From Toxonevra muliebris (taxonomy: Eukaryota > Arthropoda > Insecta > Diptera > Pallopteridae): 64,000 nt of DNA. The notes beneath the pieces were generated by a model. It ran no database searches. It was given only the letters and a program-made list of their open reading frames with translations, and was not told where the DNA came from. Location: NCBI GenBank assembly GCA_963691655.1, contig OY829328.1:12664704-12728703 (forward strand), given 5' to 3'. The position numbers were made by a program, and so were the translations under genes. Below, piece after piece: positions 12,531 to 24,900 of this stretch. Each line of letters begins with the position of its first letter. Within the stretch, counting starts at the first letter, position 1.

Positions 12531-14299
12531 CAATAATTCAATTTGTTGCGGGGGAAAATTATTATTAATAAAAAAACCCTTGAAATTTAACTGAATGTCG
12601 GTGTTAATGGTTGGCATAGATGATTTCATTTTATTTTTAGAAGAAATATATTTTTTTTCTGCTTCTCTATAGAGAACCATCATCAAGAATTCAAGAAGCA
12701 ATGAACATTTTTGGTATGCATGTGGCATTTTAAGATATTTGCTCATAAATGTTCAAAATTTCAGAAAAGTACAGAGAAAAGTAAGGGGGCAAGAGTGCGA
12801 TATATCGTCATTGCTTAGTATAAGTACAAGTTTATTACTTTTTGTTTGCAATTATCTATAATTTTCCCCAATCTATTAACGCCTGTGTGATACAAGTAAT
12901 ATTTAATTTGTTTTTAATTTAAATTATTATTCATCAAACGCACTGTAGTATGCAAATTTATATTTGTATGTAATACTTGTTTGTGTAATTCGATAAATTG
13001 TAAATTTAATTTTGCTGATTAAGTGATGATAACAGGGTCAACACAAGCCAGCCCACCAAGCGCCTAGCAGTATGTGTTTATTTTAAAAAGTTTTCCCTTT
13101 TACGGTTTAACTTATTCAAAATCATATTTACATACAAACCAATAAAATAGCAGTTACGCTAACTGTTACAACCCCATCATCATTGTGGCATCTTTAACTA
13201 CTTTGACTAAGCGGTAAGAGAGTTTTATATGCAATAAACATATATAGAAATATACCTTCATACCATATATTCATTGAATAGCATCTATTTTGATACACCA
13301 TGCACTCTAGGAACAGGGTATATTGGTTTTGATCAGCAAACGGGCATATACATACATATGGCGAGGAATTTTCTCAAGAAAATATAAAAAATTGAGGATC
13401 GTGAAATAGTAACGTTCAGGATTCGCAACTTTTTTGGTTCTTCTAGCTTCGGTTAGTTCGATAACTTGAACAAAACTAGGTCAAAACACAACCGAGCACA
13501 AGCATTTATTGTAAATTAGTGACTGCCAAACGCGCATTTTTAGTATAAAAAAAAGTTTTCAATTTTTCAATTCGTATGTATATGATTGATGAGCTTGCAA
13601 AATGCATTTCATTTTCTTTTTTCGTACTTATTTCAGTGCAAGTGTAGTAGCTTTTTGAAGCAGTATTAAATATGTATTTTGCCAATACACGATGGGTCTG
13701 AATCTCCCGATTTGATGGCCAAAAGTCGATTTGCAAACTATATCTTATTGTATAAATGACGATAAAGGTTTTGAGGTAAAATAACACCACTTCAAAGTTT
13801 AAAACATTTTCGCTGGTAGCCACACTCAATATGAGTTAACGTTATTTGAAGTTTATAGTTGTGTGACTTAAGTGAATGAAAAAACAAGTGTGTGTTTTTA
13901 TTTTTAAAATATTATAAATAGAATATCAATATTTAAAAAAAAAAAATCAAAATGAACTGTGAACTAGCGGGTATGGAATTTATGAAAATTCATTGTAAAG
14001 TTATTTTTTATGTTTACAATGTGAATATTTATTAAACTTAACTTACTGTCAAGAAATGTTTATAAGCTTTGAAGAGTCTTACAAAAATTTAGCAGCACTT
14101 AACACCAGTTTGAAGGTCAAGAGATTTTAATGTGATTTATTCTAAATATATTAAAAAAAATAGCTGCTACTACTTGCTACTCCGCTTTTCATTTATGTTT
14201 TTGTAGAAATACCTAAATTTTTTCAAACATGGACAAGCGAAAAAGAAAGAGAGAGAAAAAAAATTTTTTATTCTATTTAATTTTTAACAAGGTTAATGT

Positions 14300-14560
14300 T
14301 GATCGCTATATCTACCAGGATATTAAATTGCAAGATCATATGCATAAAGGCACAAATTTTTCTGATCATTATTGTATTTAGTTCGAAATTATAGTACTTG
14401 TAATAATTTTCATAATTGTAGTGTAGTGGGCGTGATAATGGTCAAACGTGAAAATACTTTATCAAATGATAACCACTGACCTCAGGTACAAATGAGCCAA
14501 ATTTGAGAGTATTGGCCGGCCATAGTGCATATGGGTACCATAGTGCAATGGGGTAAAATG
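14300..14560. repeat. Copy of the GTGGGCGTG dispersed repeat
   Basis: AGTGGGCGTGATAATGGTC at about 14424 followed by CACTGACCTCAGGTACAAAT and GAGCCAAATTTGAGAG. The same order of motifs is seen at 10710-10790, so this is a diverged copy of the same family, 3.7 kb away. Confidence 0.5.
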
Positions 14561-15726
14561 GCCGTCACTGCTGTAAATACATATGTACGAAAAGGTTGCA
14601 TTCTTAAATGCGGTAAATCGGTCAAGTCAACATGATATCTCCCAACTTCCATACAAATTTTACAATTAACCAATTGAATAAATGAACAGAAAATGGCGGA
14701 CGAACTCGCCTAGTAACTGATAACCACAATAAAACTGTCCTTAACCAACTACAATGTGGTGTATATTATGAACCATGCTACTTTCTTCAACTACTGCTTT
14801 AGTAAAAATGGTTTTCTTTTTCCCTTTTTTTTCTTTGTATGCGAATATTTTCACGAATCCTGAAACGTTTATATGTAGAGAAGGAAGTTGAATTCATTTA
14901 TTTGTCTCCCCCTCATTCCAAACCGCGCACTGTCATCAACCAAGAATTAAATAAAAATAAAAAAAAGTGTTAAGAAATGCGGTTGAATGAATGAAATGGA
15001 ATATGCGAATGAAAGGATATTAGGAAACAGCACCGCAAGTATTTCACTTATTTGCTGCTGCAATGACTTCTATATTGAGTTTGCTACTGCTGCTGCTGCT
15101 GTTCGGAGAAGAGATGAAAATGGGCATAAGCAAATGGGTGGGAGATTAGATGGATGTTATGGATACCGAGGTTAGCTGATGGATAAATTACAAACGGAAG
15201 ATCAGTTACGGTTTGTGCTGCGGTCTTTACGTGTCACGACAATACAGAATAATCAACGGATAACGGTAGTGAATATTTAAAAAAATAAGTATTTTTAATA
15301 ATGTAAAGAAAATATTTTTCAAGTTTTTTTAATACATTATTTTGTTAATATATTAAGTGAAAACTTTTTTTTTTCGCTAAAAAAATTTGAAATTTTTTAT
15401 TAAAATAATTCAAGTTTAAACAAATGTTTTAAAATTAACACAATTTTTTAAATTATAATTAATAGCAATGCGCAAAAAAAAACAACTAAAATTAAACATT
15501 TATAGAAATTTTGTTTATAATTAAAAAGAACACACACCAAATTTTAAATAAAAATTCAACAGGTACCTTAGGCTCATCACACGCTCACACGAATAGAACA
15601 TGACCAGCATACAACAATACCAGCAACAACAGAATTTTTGTGGTTAAATTGCAATAAAAAAAAAGAAAAAAAGTAATGCCAAAAAAATGCGCAAACTAAC
15701 AAAGTAAACAAATATTTTAAGTAAAA

Positions 15727-15747
15727 CCACACACACACACACACACA
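15727..15747. repeat. (CA)n microsatellite
   Basis: About ten CA repeats upstream of Tdc2. A (CT)n run follows at about 15905-15918, close to the start of the coding exon. Both are candidate length-polymorphic markers; a GAGA-factor role for the CT run is only a possibility. Confidence 0.75.
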
Positions 15748-15981
15748 TATACGACTATATACATGTTTAAAAATTAACAAAAATAAAGTTCCATACAAAT
15801 AATTAAGTAAAAATATTTTGGTATCTGAGTTATACTCATGTGGTTAACAAAATAATTTAAAAAAATAGAAGAAAATAGTGAATGAAATAAATGATTTAAT
15901 TATTTCTCTCTCTCTCTCTATTTATTTCCGCTTTCCAAAAATAGTCCTGAGTGCATATTTTAAAGCTTATATCGAACAAAA

Positions 15982-18900
15982 ATGGATAGCCAAGAGTTTC
16001 GACAACGTGGTACTGAAATGGTGGAATATATTTGCAAATATATGGAAACATTAAATGAGCGACGCGTTACACCAAGCGTTGAGCCAGGATATCTGAGGCA
16101 TTTATTACCTAGTAAGTTATTTTATTACTATGGGGAAGGGAAATTAAGATTTTCCCAATTTAAGTAAGTTAGTCAAAAAAAGGTTGGCTTATGTTCACTT
16201 CTGCAAAAACAAGGAACAGTAATAATTTTTAAAAATTATTAGAGATACTTGCTTTTAACTTTCATTCCAGTCCCAAAAATTGTCATTGCAATGTTGTTCT
16301 TTTCCAGCCACACAATTAGATTAGATGCCACATGCAAGAATTTACTTTAGAGTATTAAAATAGTTTAACCCAGAAATGCCTAGAGGTGCCATATGGCGGT
16401 GCCTTGTCGCTGAGCCGTTCCTGAGGCAGGTTCAAAAACCATTTTTTCTCAAGTTACTTTCTTGAACTATCTACTTTGGTTCCCGCTCGTCCTTAATGGG
16501 TTAAATAATTTTTCTTTTGGAACAAAATAACTAATGTATCCATTATGTTTATAATTAAATTATTTTTTTACAAAAAACTATCACTCGAATTTTATCACAG
16601 CTTTTTTTTATATTTGATTTAAATTATGAATAATTCGATAAAACTAAAAATTTCATATTGAATGTTTGAAGTCACAGAATCAAGAACAATTTCTATGAAA
16701 TGTATTTTTAATTTAAAAATCAAATATTATAATTTAATTCAAATCATTTCAAATTATCTAATTTAAAATGGCACTTTTCGTAGAAAAACTGGTATCCAAA
16801 TGATGAAACCTTTGCCAAATAAATCTATATTAAATATTGCTTTTAATGACAAAATGTTAGTTTTCAATGACAAGTTAGAAAATTGAACTGAATTGAAAAT
16901 CAAACTGTGAAATGTTATTCCGATCGGATGACTGGAATTTATTTCAAATTGCAATCAACTTTAAAAATGAAAAATTTTGATATTTTTAGTTATTATTTTA
17001 ATTAGCACCTAATCTTAAAAATAATTAAATTATTCTATAAATGATTATTTTTATATGATTTATCAGCTTTTATCAGCTTGTCCTATATACACAGTGAGAA
17101 ACAACTACCATATGTAAAATAAACAACTAGACTTCATTTTCATAATTTCTGGACATTATTTTTATAGCTGACTTATTTTATTTATTGAAATTGTATGAAT
17201 TGGACAAGAATACTACAAGAAATATGTTGAAAATAGACCTTGAATTATGAAGACAAATCCAAATTTCAGCTGGCAAAATTGTGAAATTTGGCTCATTTGC
17301 ATTCAATGTCAATGGCAATCACGACGTCAATGGTTAACACCATAGAACCACTGTCACGCCTACGCTACACCTAGCTTAAAAGCATAAAATTTCTTATTCA
17401 TAACACTGGCCAACGCTGAATTTTCTTTTTGAAAAAAAGGCACCAAAAAAAGTCAGTTACAATTTAAGATTTTTTTTGTTTTGTTCAAAAAAATAAATTA
17501 AAAATGAAATGAATGAAAAAAGAAAGACGCCTCTGCTTCGCCACTACTGCCTGTGTGTTTTATGAACTCAAATTTATCACTTTATGATCAACAAAAATTA
17601 TATTGAGCAGTCGACATTTCATTGAACGCATTACTTTTCGAATACTTCAGCTCATGTTGCTGAGCAGAGGTCGTTTTCTGAACGTAAGTTGCCACCGATA
17701 CCCACGTAGTATCGATACTTTTAATCATTACTTGTATCGAATAAAAGTATCGACGCCACTGAAAATATCGGGAAAAAGTATCGAATATGTATTTGTATCG
17801 AATACTTCTTTAAAGACACAAATTACACTTTTTTTCGTTTAAGTGGCTTTCGAGGAACACATTCAGGCTAGAACGGCAAACCAATACATCATGGTTTTGA
17901 GATATTTCCAATGGAAACATCTGAATCACATAGAAATTACGTTAACTTAAGTATATAATATTTATTATGTTTAGATGGAAATCGCTAGAAAATTTATAAT
18001 AGAAGGAAAACTAATCAACAGATTATAGCTTGTTAAAAATATTTTATTTTGATGAAAAGGTTTCAATAAACATTGTGTTCTACATGCATGGCAGGCAATA
18101 TTTTCTAGAACTTCAATACTGTGCTGCAATATTTTCATACATTGGAATATTGCAATATGAACTGAAACATTTTGAATGTGCATATTGAATAATTCTGCAG
18201 TAGTATTTTGAAATATATTATTAATTGCTGTAAAATATTGCAATACGACTCATAACCTTATATATTTTATAGCAATATTTCAGTTTTATAAACCAATGTT
18301 CTCCAAAAGTATCGAGTATCCGATACTGACCCTTTTTTGTCGATACCAAGCAAAATATTTATGGCATGGCATCGAGTAAGAAAATTACTTCAATCGAATG
18401 AAAAATATCGAGTATTTACTCGTATTTACTTGTATCGAATCATCACTAAACGCAACCAATATATAGAAATTTATGTTTTAAGTACAGCACGTATTTTAAG
18501 GAAAAGGCATTAAAAACATAAAAATCTGAATTTTTAAACCAACGCAAATGGAGTTTGAGTTAAGCAAGGCTAACAAAGTCGCACATTTTCTTATGTATGA
18601 CGACCTCAGTTACTAAAACACTTGGTAACATAGCGTCCAGCGTTTTCGGTCGTTTCATCAACAAAAACTTCGGACCGGATTTTTAGCAGAACTTCATCAC
18701 AGTAGTCTTGAACATATTTTTTTCATACTATGGACTCATCGGAAACTTTCTTAATTATGTATTTTTCAAAATGGCTTTTGAAATTTGGGCTGTGGATCTT
18801 TTTTTATTTAGGAAAAAGGGGGTAGATACACGTATATATTTAATCAGCCATTATATTGGATTGAGCCAACTTATTGTTACTTCATGTCTCATCTATTAAG

Positions 18901-21900
18901 CGATTTTTAACAGTCTTAATGAGCATTATTATTTATCAATGTAACAACAATTTAAAAATATTTTCAAGCTGAAGCACCACGTGAAGGCGAAGACTGGGAA
19001 AAAATAATGGCAGATGTGGAAGATAAAATTATGCCCGGTGTAACGCATTGGCAGCATCCACGATTCCATGCATACTTCCCTGCGGGTAATTCGTATCCCT
19101 CTATATTGGGTGACATGCTGGGCGATGGCATTGGTTGCATTGGTTTTTCATGGGCAGCAAGTCCTGCGTGCACTGAATTGGAAACCATAGTATTGGATTG
19201 GTTGGGTGGGTATGAAATGTGATGTAGTAATGTATTAAAATTTATAATAATAACCCTACGACTACTACTCTCTATTTCTAATAGGTAAAGCCATTGGTTT
19301 ACCTGACCATTTTCTAGCATTGAAAGAGGGCAGCACAGGGGGTGGCGTCATACAGGTAGTTCTTTTAATTATTATACATACATATATTATGACGCATGAA
19401 ATATCATAAAAGAAGCCAAGCAAAAAAAATTCCTCGCTGGGTGGTCTTATTTTTATGTGCTTGTGGTTTTTTATGCTTTTATTTATTTATACTTTATATG
19501 AAAAACAACACATTCAAATTGAAATACAAAACAAAAACCACTGCTATCTAATACCGCAGACATCCGCATCTGAATGTGTTTTGGTGAGCATGTTGGCTGC
19601 ACGTGCTCAAGCTTTGAAGCGGCTTAAAATGCAGCATCCTTTTGTTGAAGAAAGCCATTTGCTTTCAAAACTAATGGCATATTGTTCCAAGGAAGCTCAT
19701 AGTTGTGTGGAAAAGGCAGCGATGATATCTTTTGTTAAGTTGCGTATCCTGGAACCAGATGAAAATGCTAGTCTGCGTGGGCACATTGTAGGAGAGGTAT
19801 GCGATACTTCTCAGATAAAACTCATACACGCACTTGAATTTACTTCTTTTTTTTCAGGCTATGGAAGAAGATGAGTTGCAGGGTTTTGTGCCATTTTTTG
19901 TTTCTACAACCTTGGGTACAACGGGTTCCTGTGCATTTGATAATCTATTTGAAATTGGGCAAGAATTACAAAAATTTCCATGTGTTTGGTTGCATGTGGA
20001 TGCAGCATATGCTGGTAATGCTTTTATTTGTCCGGAATTGAAACCATTGCTCAAGGTGAGTCACATATTCTACTGTGTTTATGGAGTACTAACGGGGGTA
20101 TACCAAAACCACAGCATTTTTGTTTGAAAACGTATGTGCAAAGTTCAACTTTTCAAATTCAATTCACTCTTTGTAATGCCATTGCAGGGCATCGAATATG
20201 CTGACTCATTTAATACGAACCCAAACAAATGGCTGCTAACAAATTTCGATTGTTCAACTTTTTGGGTGCGCGATCGAATTCGCCTGACATCAGCGCTGGT
20301 TGTGGATCCATTGTATCTCAAACATGGCTATTCGGATGCAGCGATTGATTATCGTCATTGGGGAGTTCCACTCAGTCGGCGTTTTCGTTCGCTGAAATTG
20401 TGGTATGTAGCAAATATCTACAAAATTCATATTTGCACATGTTTGTACAATGTATGAAATGTACAAGATTGTACAGTAGACGGAAAAAGTTTATGAACAA
20501 GTTCAAACTACAGTATTTGATAGAGATTTTTTTTTTTTAATGGGTAAGTATTAAATTCAAATTTTGATTAAAAAAAAAAGAAGCGGTATCAAAATTTTAA
20601 ATAAGGTTTAACCAATAGCTGAAATAAATTTGTCTTACTCCTAAACTAATTTTTGAGCCACTGTGTCTTTGTGTACATACGTGAATTGACAGTTGTAGAG
20701 TTGTAAGTTGATGGGCGAAAAAACAAATGAAGAATCAAATCATTTGAAAAATAAAAAAAAAAACACAAAAAAGCAATAAAAAATCTATACCGAATACATA
20801 TTCGAATCTATAATGATGATCATGCATAATATTCGTATTTGTATGCGAAAATAATTTTATTTTTTAGGTTTGTTTTACGTTCGTATGGGATTTCCGGGCT
20901 GCAGAACTACATTCGGCATCACATTGATTTGGCCAAACGTTTCGAACAGCATGTACTCAAAGATAAACGCTTTGAGATTTGTAATCAAGTGAAGGTAAGT
21001 TATTATTCGAAAAGCAGAAAATAAAACAATTAAAAAACGATTAAATTGTGAATGATTGAGAGCAGATCAAAGTTTATTTATAGCTAAATATTTTATGAAA
21101 AGTTACATGACGTATGAGGTGTGCAATTCCATTACTACATTACATAAATGCATATGAATATATTATCAATTGTACTTATAGTTTGTAGCTACTACTTCGA
21201 ATTCCATGCATAAGAAAAACCCTTAATTAATAATATTAAAATACATTCTCTACTTATTTCCTACATTTGTACATACGTAAGCATATAATATTTACATACT
21301 CGTCTACTGTGGGCGTCCAATTACACAGTCATACACGAAAGAGAGAAAATATTTATCTACGTATTTTCATAAATCAATTATGTATTCGAACATTCACACG
21401 ATTTTTAAATTGACAGCAACAACAACAATCACACATACGCCAAGTTGTCTCACGAATTGATAGTGAAGTGTGTTTTATATTATATTCTGCTGCAATTGTT
21501 GATTGACAGATTTTTTTTTCCATACGTATTTGACAGAAAGTCATAGGGGAGAGCAGAGAAAATTATGAACAATTTCAAAAGAACATAAATTAGTAAAGAC
21601 AGCATTTTATACAGTGATCTCTAGAGAAGCAAGCTATGCAAGGAGAAAGAGAAGTATGTAAATTTTTTAATTCTATTTGAAATGTTAACTTCTGAATGCT
21701 TAGTCCCCTTTTCCACACGGCAAGTTTTCTTGTCGGTAAGTTTCCAATTCTCTTTTGGACTTGCCACTTGCTTTTACACATAGCAAGTTTTCTTGGGCAA
21801 TTCTGCTTTTACTTTGTCTGTCATTCGTGTTGCGAAAAACATGTTATTTACATTTTATTACATAACAATAAATAAAAGAAGAGTAAAATCAGCTTATTGA

Positions 21901-24900
21901 ATAAAAATAAATAGATTAATAGAAGAAAAGTGAAATTTTAAATGAAAACTGTTTTTTTTTCCAATAAGAAACCAAAATCAATGCGCGACAAATAAGTATA
22001 AAGAGAAATATCAAAGAACGAACAGCACAAAAGAAAACTTACTCGTTTCCCCTCGTTTTTCCTCTCTTGCCTACAAACTCGGTTTGCCGACAAGAAAACT
22101 TGCTATGTGGAAAAGGGGGCTTAGATAGTCTCTATGGGTTTTCTGTGTTAGGTAGAGTGCCCGATTGAACTTAAAATTTTAACTTAAACCAAGCTTGGAA
22201 TTGGGCTTATTTTAAAGTTTGACTGAAACAAAACTTTTCAATGATATCAAAAACAAAATATAATAAAAAAAAGATGTACTATACAAATAACATAATAGGG
22301 GAGTGTACCCGGGTATGAGACAGCACCAGGTACGAGACAATCGATTTTTTACATCATGTAATATCAATATTGCCGATTTGACTACAGTCAAACTTTTATT
22401 TTGAAATGACCCAGTTTTTGTGGTAACACCGGAGTGAATAGATGTATTGCTTATATCAGCCGCAAACATCGTATGTGAAAATTTATCACGAAAACTTTTT
22501 TCATTTTTTCAAAGTAATATATTTTTTAGTGAAAGAATTGAAAAACGTGATTGTAATGCATACATTTAGTGTTTTTCGTATATTTTCCGATCCAATTTTG
22601 GATTATGCCAATATATGGTTGGAAACATTGTTTTTTTGTTATTCCCAAAATGGCATTATTTTCCGGGTATGAGACATAGCATATCACCAGGTATGAGACA
22701 CCACGTAACTAGCGTTTTGATCCAATTTTTTTGTATTTTTAGTCAACTACAAAAATAAAATTGTCCATGAAATGAATCACATACAAGTGGCCTGTTCATT
22801 TAAAGTGTGCAAACACTGCGATAGCGATTTGGATAGAGAAGGCGATTTGGATAAAGGAAGATGATGAATAAAAACTACCATCTCTTTTTGTCTTAGCCAC
22901 TGAAGGCCTACAAAATAAATAAATTTATGTTTATAAATAGTTATAGGGTTTTTACTTAATATTTCCAAATTTTTAGTGGATTTTTGTAGGTGTCTCATAC
23001 CCGGGTACAAATTTTTTTTTGGCAAAAATACACATCCTCAGAAGATTGGTCATACAATTTTGCGTGTCAATGGAATCACTGTACTTTCTTCGGATGAAAA
23101 TTGCATATTTTCATAACCTTTTCGACAGTATATAAAACATCCGATTTGGTTAAAACAGTGAAAATTTTTGGCTCAAAAAGAAAACACGTCTCATACCCGG
23201 GAACACTCCCTTACATATCGCTCGTTTGCTGCAAGACTGTCATAAGTCGAATAAAACAAATATTCGAGAAACTCACATTTAAAGATTTCAATGAATAACT
23301 ATTCATTAGAACACAATTACGATTCATTTTCTTCTCACGAGGAGAGTTCATAAGATACCATTATGATTTTTTTACACAAGAAATAGTATTAAGTATCAGT
23401 TATTTCTTCAGGCTTAAATTCGATTTTTTGTTTTTTTTTTGGAGAAAATCGCATTTTAAGTGATTAGTGTTCTAACACTTTACCAAAGATAAAGTATTAC
23501 CTCGAATTTTTTTTTTTTAATTATGACCGTCTTGCAGAAAACGAGCGATATGAGAACTATGGAAGGATCAACCAATTTATTTACCTAAGTGCCACATAAA
23601 TTAAAGTAAAAAAGTAAAAAAAATTTAAAAATTTTGGGAAAAGCTGGGTGAGCTTTAAAGTTCGCTAAAACGTATTTTCTAAAATATCATTAAAAATTCC
23701 TAAACTCAACTGTGAATATAGCCCCAAATTTCAAGCCTGAGAGATCGAAAACATTTCGTTTTCGTTAATACGAATTCGCAGTTGCTTGTTCAATAATTGC
23801 CTCAAAATTTTTTGAAAACATTTTTAAAAACGGACTTGGATATTATTTAGAGATTTTAAAAATGAAGTCTATTAGAAGGGCTTATTGCAAATCCATGATA
23901 AACCACATGAGTTCTAAAACCGATATTTTGTGGTCGTTCTATTACTTAATACCATAGTAACATCCACTAAAAAAGATTTTAGCTATTTTTCTATAAATTT
24001 CGGGGTTAGCTGTAAAAGTTACTTTTTACAATCCATTTTTTCTATGTAATTATTTTAATCAAAAACTCAATAAACCATATCAATTATCTTCGTCTGTAAT
24101 CAAAAAGATAAATTCTGAGGTAAATAATAGTAAAAGCAACGATTATTGGCAAGATAGTGATGACGGTGTGGTAGACAAAAACTTTTTGCCAACAGATGAG
24201 GAAGTAATTTCAAAAAGCAGTGAGAAATGATTTTTAATGGCTGTGGCTTATCATTTGTTTGCACAAAAATACGAGTATAAAAATTTATGTGGCCTACTTA
24301 TTATGTTTTTGTAATTTAGGAAAATGCTTTAGAAGTACACAACGACCAACAGCTTGAGAATAATACCACATCTCGCAGGGCACTTCCAAAAGATGAAAGC
24401 TAAAAGAAAGTACACATAATGCGTTAAAATAGGGACGAATAAAATACTCAACGTAAAATCCTTACTACCATATATTCCACATATTTACCATTTCTTCGAA
24501 TAAGTAACTTGATAGTAAATGATTTTATTGCTTTGTTTTTGTTAGCAATAAAAACGTTATGCAATGCATGATAAGCCACATTCTCGTTTGAAAGATTGGT
24601 TTCAGCTGTCTTCTCATTATCTATCGTCGTATTTGGCCTGCGCCTCTCAATCTCCAGACGTTTACCACATCGAAAATTTTTGAGTAATTATTAAGCTTAA
24701 GATGAGCAGAAAAAATGCTAAAAGCATTACCAAATTGAAACGACAGCTTAAGTCAAAATGGTGGCGTTTGCCGCAATCATACGTCGAAAAGCTAGAGATA
24801 ATATGACCTCGCGTAATCACGAAATTGATACTGAACACTACATTGATATGTCAGCGCATTGGACAAAAAAATGTTCAAAAATAATGTAGGATATTTTTTT

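Larger units (their letters stand above)
4043..15981. other. 12-kb gene-poor interval between Rpp25 and Tdc2
   Basis: No ORF here has recognisable homology. It holds the repeats listed separately at 4608, 5851, 6560, 10120, 10836 and 14300 plus simple repeats. It should also contain the Tdc2 promoter and any 5' non-coding exons. An acceptor-like CAAAAATAG near 15944 precedes the Tdc2 ATG. Bases 5220-5350 are locally less AT-rich, but no stop-free homologous frame was found. Confidence 0.5.

Noticed and set aside
12438..12746. Methionine-rich minus-strand frame of 102 codons
   Set aside because: Its composition follows from the CAT/CGT trinucleotide tract at 12445-12530; there is no domain or splice context.
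18964..19320. 118-codon minus-strand open frame
   Set aside because: It is the antisense shadow of Tdc2 exons 2-3; the plus-strand reading carries the conserved decarboxylase motifs.
22212..23025. Several short frames on both strands in the Tdc2 intron
   Set aside because: They coincide with the TATGAGACA inverted-repeat element and shift frame across its repeats; no transposase motif.
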